NCBI GenBank assembly: GCA_016098155.1
Contig: JAAAJB010000688.1
Span: 1 to 17,260, forward strand
Direction: 5' to 3'
DNA from: Actinomortierella ambigua
Taxonomy: Eukaryota; Mortierellomycota; Mortierellomycetes; Mortierellales; Mortierellaceae
DNA: 17,260 nt
Positions 16,690 to 17,260 of this stretch are shown piece by piece (position 1 is the stretch's first letter; the number at the start of each line of letters is the position of its first letter). The translations under genes were made by a program, and so were the position numbers. The notes beneath the pieces were generated by a model. It did not search any database. It was not told where the DNA came from and saw nothing but the letters and a program-made list of their open reading frames with translations.

Positions 16690-16940
16690 TGAATACATCT
16701 AGATGCTGCCTGTAAGGCCATTGCTGTTTCCGTCCATCTCTGTCCATGAGCGCGTTCAATGTGTCCACGGTGTCAAGTCTTCAGCTCTGTCAATCTTGAC
16801 AAGCACGAGTCTATTGGTCGTAGAGGTAGAGTCAGCTTGAGGTAGAAGAGGCAGAAGAGGAGGGATCCTATTGAAAGAAAGTCATGTCCTACAAACAACA
16901 TACGAGCAAAAGCGGAAGCCAAGTTTATCTTTGCCATTTT
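16690..16940 (-). pseudogene. Decayed, internally deleted relic of a subfamily-1 gene
   Basis: From about 16690 to 16733 the sequence resembles the 3' flank and stop region of genes B and F. It then jumps to DNA for the middle of the protein: about 16738-16770 matches the LMDGI..VDT segment. About 16771-16935 matches the region encoding LTELK..LSRLCSDMPRLP to FFQ..RKxxPPLL and LLDFRF in gene B (2165-2345). There are at least two large internal deletions and several small ones, including loss of the RKML codons. It cannot be translated. Confidence 0.65.
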
Positions 16941-17057
16941 TGAAAATTCTTTTTATTTTAAAGTAAACGCCAATGCGTGGCAGATTCCTCCTTACCCAAA
17001 CAAACGCAGCAGCGGCACCATGAGGGCACTTTAGAAGAGCACCAGTCGAGAGCTGAG

Positions 17058-17258
17058 TCAAAGGCGACGTGGCGTTCTTGGGAGACGGGGATGATTCTGA
17101 ACCACCTTAGCACCCGCCACCGCTGGAGGGGCCGAGGCAGGTCCAGCAGGGTTGGCCAGACCGCGCTTGCCAGGCGGGTTTGAGTGGCCTCCGCCGAGTT
17201 TGGTGGGGGGATTGGAGTGGCCTCCGCCGAGTTTAGTAGGGGGATTGGAGTGGCCTCC
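17058..17258 (-). CDS. 3' end of an unrelated low-complexity protein (partial)
   Basis: On the minus strand a frame enters from the right edge and ends at TGA at 17058. It encodes 66 residues with an 11-residue repeat GGGHSNPPTKL present about two and a half times, then a Pro/Ala-rich stretch (GLANPAGPASAPPAVAG) and a basic end (RLPRTPRRL). The composition is G/C-rich and unlike the array. I do not recognise it. The repeat could equally be read on the plus strand (VASAEFGGGIG), but there a stop directly precedes it. It may also be the last exon of a longer gene or non-coding minisatellite DNA. Confidence 0.35.
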   Translation of the reverse strand, partial: GGHSNPPTKLGGGHSNPPTKLGGGHSNPPGKRGLANPAGPASAPPAVAGAKVVQNHPRLPRTPRRL

Positions 17259-17260
17259 GC
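17176..17260. repeat. 33-bp tandem repeat at the right edge
   Basis: A 33-bp unit built on GAGTGGCCTCCGCCGAGTTT occurs two full times and begins a third before the window ends. Units differ at a few bases (GGTGGGGGG against AGTAGGGGG). The length is a multiple of three, which fits a coding repeat. The array probably continues beyond the window. Confidence 0.75.

Overview
The window looks like eukaryotic, most likely fungal, nuclear DNA. It is dominated by one protein family repeated head to tail, always on the minus strand. Members are about 660-724 residues, intronless, and share an almost invariant N-terminus of F-box-like character (for example VIALVIDNVQDDRGTLFSLL followed by TVNKQVF..T.AVLYRDPFRFF) and a leucine-rich-repeat-like C-terminal half. 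The 'LLxVNKxxF...LYxDPFRF' pattern, large tandem families of this kind, CT-rich leaders before the ATGs and 60-116 bp introns with CTRAC-like branch points are what I associate with Mucoromycota, especially Mortierellomycotina. That placement is inference and no search was run.

Layout, left to right (all genes read right to left). Gene A (2-820) is cut by the window edge. B (1025-3034) and C (3195-5177) are intact; C has a frame-shifted C-terminal tail. Position 5287-7170 is the site of a destroyed family member: a C-terminal stub with an 11-bp frameshifting deletion (5287-5572), about 1.57 kb of unrelated DNA, then a tiny N-terminal relic with its upstream region (7146-7260). The unrelated DNA contains a probable fragment of a multi-exon gene (exons between 7097 and 5935) of unknown function. 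E (7346-9328) is intact. F (9527-11542) is full length except for one in-frame TGA. After a 403-bp spacer come G (11946-14051) and H (14167-16338), a second, diverged subfamily; H carries an 84-bp in-frame tandem duplication. The right end holds two decayed relics (one per subfamily, 16421-16625 and 16690-16940) and the 3' end of an unrelated gene with 33-bp coding repeats (17058-17258).

The shared biology is probably substrate selection by SCF-type ubiquitin ligases: the N-terminal F-box-like segment would bind Skp1 and the variable LRR-like part would bind targets. The array looks like birth-and-death evolution in progress: intact, point-mutated, internally replaced and nearly erased copies lie side by side, and E is a mosaic of two sister types. 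Several intergenic regions also share a promoter-like module (GGTCACAG box, GTGC-TAC-GCAC inverted repeat, CCAAT box). I see no tRNA, rRNA, CRISPR array or complete transposon.
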